Shown here: one piece after another, positions 62,413 through 64,000 of the stretch
Layout of the letters: every line of letters starts with the position of its first letter
Position numbering within the stretch: the first letter of the stretch is position 1
DNA from: Streptomyces sp. MUM 178J
GTDB taxonomy: Bacteria; Actinomycetota; Actinomycetes; Streptomycetales; Streptomycetaceae
DNA length: 64,000 nucleotides
Direction of reading: 5' to 3'
Assembly (NCBI RefSeq): GCF_022414575.1
Contig: NZ_JADWYQ010000028.1
Location: forward strand, 1 to 64,000
Notes under the pieces: model-generated
What the model was told of the DNA's origin: nothing
Databases searched by the model: none
The model's input: only the letters and a program-made list of their open reading frames with translations
Position numbers and translations under genes: made by a program

Positions 62413-63681
62413 GTGGTCGACGCACATCGGACATTCGTCATCGTCGGCGGTGGACTCGCGGGGGCCAAGGCCGCCGAGACCCTCCGCGCCGAAGGGTTCA
62501 CCGGACGAGTGATCCTCATCGGCGACGAACGCGACCACCCCTACGAACGCCCGCCGCTGTCCAAGGGCTATCTGGCCGGCAAGGAGGACCGCGACAGCGT
62601 CTTCGTCCACGAGCCGGCCTGGTACGCCCAGACCGAGATCGAACTGCACCTCGGCCAGTCGGTCGTCGCCGTCGAACGCGACGCCAAGGCCGTGCACCTG
62701 GGCGACGGCGCGGTCATCCAGTACGACAAGCTGCTCCTCGCCACCGGCGCCGAGCCCCGCCGGCTCGACATCCCCGGCACCGACCTCGCGGGCGTCCACC
62801 ATCTGCGCCGCCTCGCCCACGCCGACCGGCTCAGCCGGGTACTGGCCACCCTGGGCCGGGACAACGGGCACCTCCTCATCGCGGGCGCCGGCTGGATCGG
62901 CCTGGAGGTCGCCGCGGCCGCCCGCGGATACGGCGCCGAGGTGACCGTCGTCGAGCCCGAGCCGACCCCCCTCCACCAGGTCATCGGCCCCGAGCTCGGC
63001 CAGGTCTTCACCGAGCTGCACCGCGAGCACGGAGTCCGCTTCCACTTCGGCGTACGCCTCACCGAGATCACCGGCCAGGACGGCGTAGTCCTCGCCGCCC
63101 GCACCGACGACGGCGAGGAGCACCCCGCCCACCACGTCCTCGCCGCCATCGGCGCGGCCCCGCGCACCGCGCTCGCCGAGGCCGCCGGGCTCGCGCTGGT
63201 GGACCGGGCGCACGGCGGCGGCGTCGCCGTCGACGCCTCCCTGCGCACCTCCGACCCGGACATCTACGCCGCCGGAGACATCGCCGCCCAGCACCACCCC
63301 CTCCTCGACCTCCGGCTCCGCGTCGAGCACTGGGCGAACGCGCTGAACGGCGGACCGGCCGCCGCCCGCGCCATGCTCGGCAAGGACGTCGTCTACGACC
63401 GAGTGCCCTACTTCTTCTCCGACCAGTACGACCTGGGGATGGAGTACTCGGGCTGGGCGCCGCCGGGCAGCTACGACCAGGTCGTGCTGCGCGGGGACGC
63501 GGCCAAGCGGGAGTTCATCGCCTTCTGGCTGAAGGACCGCAGGGTACTGGCCGGGATGAACGTCAATGTGTGGGATGTCACGGACCCGATCCAGGAGCTG
63601 ATCCGCACCGGGACGCCCGTGGACCCGGAAGCCCTGGCCGACCCCGGCACCCCGCTCAGCGCCCATCTCGACGTCCCCTAG
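62413..63681 (+). CDS. FAD/NAD(P)-dependent ferredoxin-reductase-like protein
   Basis: 422 aa from GTG 62413, with GAGGAGG six to seven bases before it. Motifs: FAD site FVIVGGGLAGAKAAETLRAEG, NAD site LLIAGAGWIGLEVAAAARG, ATG (LLLATGAEPRR), and DIYAAGDIAAQHHPLL (second FAD site); the C-terminal reductase domain has PYFFSDQYDLGMEYSGWAP. Similar proteins transfer electrons from NAD(P)H to ferredoxin or rubredoxin for oxygenases. It stands between dgt and dnaG without an obvious partner in the window. Confidence 0.9.
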   Translation: MVDAHRTFVIVGGGLAGAKAAETLRAEGFTGRVILIGDERDHPYERPPLSKGYLAGKEDRDSVFVHEPAWYAQTEIELHLGQSVVAVERDAKAVHLGDGAVIQYDKLLLATGAEPRRLDIPGTDLAGVHHLRRLAHADRLSRVLATLGRDNGHLLIAGAGWIGLEVAAAARGYGAEVTVVEPEPTPLHQVIGPELGQVFTELHREHGVRFHFGVRLTEITGQDGVVLAARTDDGEEHPAHHVLAAIGAAPRTALAEAAGLALVDRAHGGGVAVDASLRTSDPDIYAAGDIAAQHHPLLDLRLRVEHWANALNGGPAAARAMLGKDVVYDRVPYFFSDQYDLGMEYSGWAPPGSYDQVVLRGDAAKREFIAFWLKDRRVLAGMNVNVWDVTDPIQELIRTGTPVDPEALADPGTPLSAHLDVP

Positions 63682-63744
63682 CGGATGATCGGAAAGACGG
63701 CCCTCACGCCCCGGGCGCCCTCGCCCGCCCCGTAGAATCCACGC

Positions 63745-64000
63745 GTGGCAGGCAGGATCAACGACGACGATGTGAAGGCGGTGCGGGACGCGGTCCCGAT
63801 CGACGCCGTCGTGTCCGAGTACCTCCAGCTGCGCAACGCGGGCGGCGGCAACCTCAAGGGGCTGTGCCCCTTCCACGACGAGAAGTCGCCCTCCTTCCAG
63901 GTCAGCCCGAGCAAGGGACTCTTCCACTGCTTCGGCTGCCAGGAAGGCGGCGACACCATCGCCTTCGTGATGAAGATCGACCATCTGTCCTTCTCGGAGA
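63745..64000 (+). CDS. dnaG: DNA primase, 3' partial
   Basis: The first 85 residues only. GTG 63745 (VAGRINDDDVKAVRDAVPID). The CHC2 zinc-finger of primases is visible: CPFHDEKSPSFQVSPSKGLF, then HCFGCQEGGDTIAFVM (Cys-x2-His, Cys-x2-Cys). It makes RNA primers for replication. The rest lies beyond the right edge. Confidence 0.93.
   Translation, partial: MAGRINDDDVKAVRDAVPIDAVVSEYLQLRNAGGGNLKGLCPFHDEKSPSFQVSPSKGLFHCFGCQEGGDTIAFVMKIDHLSFSE

Overview
This is a 64 kb stretch of a high-GC actinobacterial chromosome, almost certainly Streptomyces. The evidence is third-position G/C codon bias, frequent GTG starts with GGAGG-type ribosome sites, and the gene order recO-uppS-zur-znuBCA-glyS-dusB-ppdK-nirBD-nasA-dgt-dnaG, which I recognise from Streptomyces core chromosomes. 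No tRNA, rRNA or CRISPR array was seen.

Positions 1-20.5 kb are accessory. A secreted polymorphic toxin (Ala-rich coiled coil, ALF repeats, Hint domain, C-terminal toxin tip) enters from the left edge and is followed by an overlapping immunity-like gene that starts at TTG. Next come decayed gene remnants, an aminoglycoside-phosphotransferase-like gene and a frameshifted IS5-type insertion sequence with 15-bp terminal inverted repeats. On the minus strand follow a LamG-domain exoprotein, a 2169-aa RHS/YD-repeat toxin with an AT-richer C-terminal tip, and a small two-helix membrane protein placed like an immunity gene. An XRE/DUF397 regulatory pair with two divergent small ORFs and a membrane-anchored hypothetical close the region.

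Positions 20.5-39 kb are mostly core. They hold recO and uppS, then zur with the zinc importer znuABC, whose promoter carries Zur-like palindromes. After these come glyS, two small conserved ORFs and dusB. A GntR regulator stands divergent from a four-gene ABC importer plus HAD phosphatase, with a GntR-like palindrome at the promoter, and pyruvate phosphate dikinase (ppdK) ends the stretch.

Positions 39-64 kb combine nitrogen assimilation with small metabolic and regulatory genes. They include an ArsR-like regulator, a Tat-exported PhoX-like protein, VOC and SDR enzymes, and a nitrite reductase operon (FAD reductase-nirB-nirD) with a four-site GlnR-type box upstream. Also here are a class F sortase beside an exported protein, SoxR with a divergent flavin reductase, cutA, assimilatory nitrate reductase, a sirohydrochlorin chelatase that probably supplies siroheme to NirB, a MerR/hydrolase divergent pair, dgt, a ferredoxin-reductase-like flavoprotein and the start of dnaG.

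The least described parts are the two toxin/immunity modules in the first 17 kb, the regulatory palindromes, and several minisatellites and repeated hairpins in intergenic regions.
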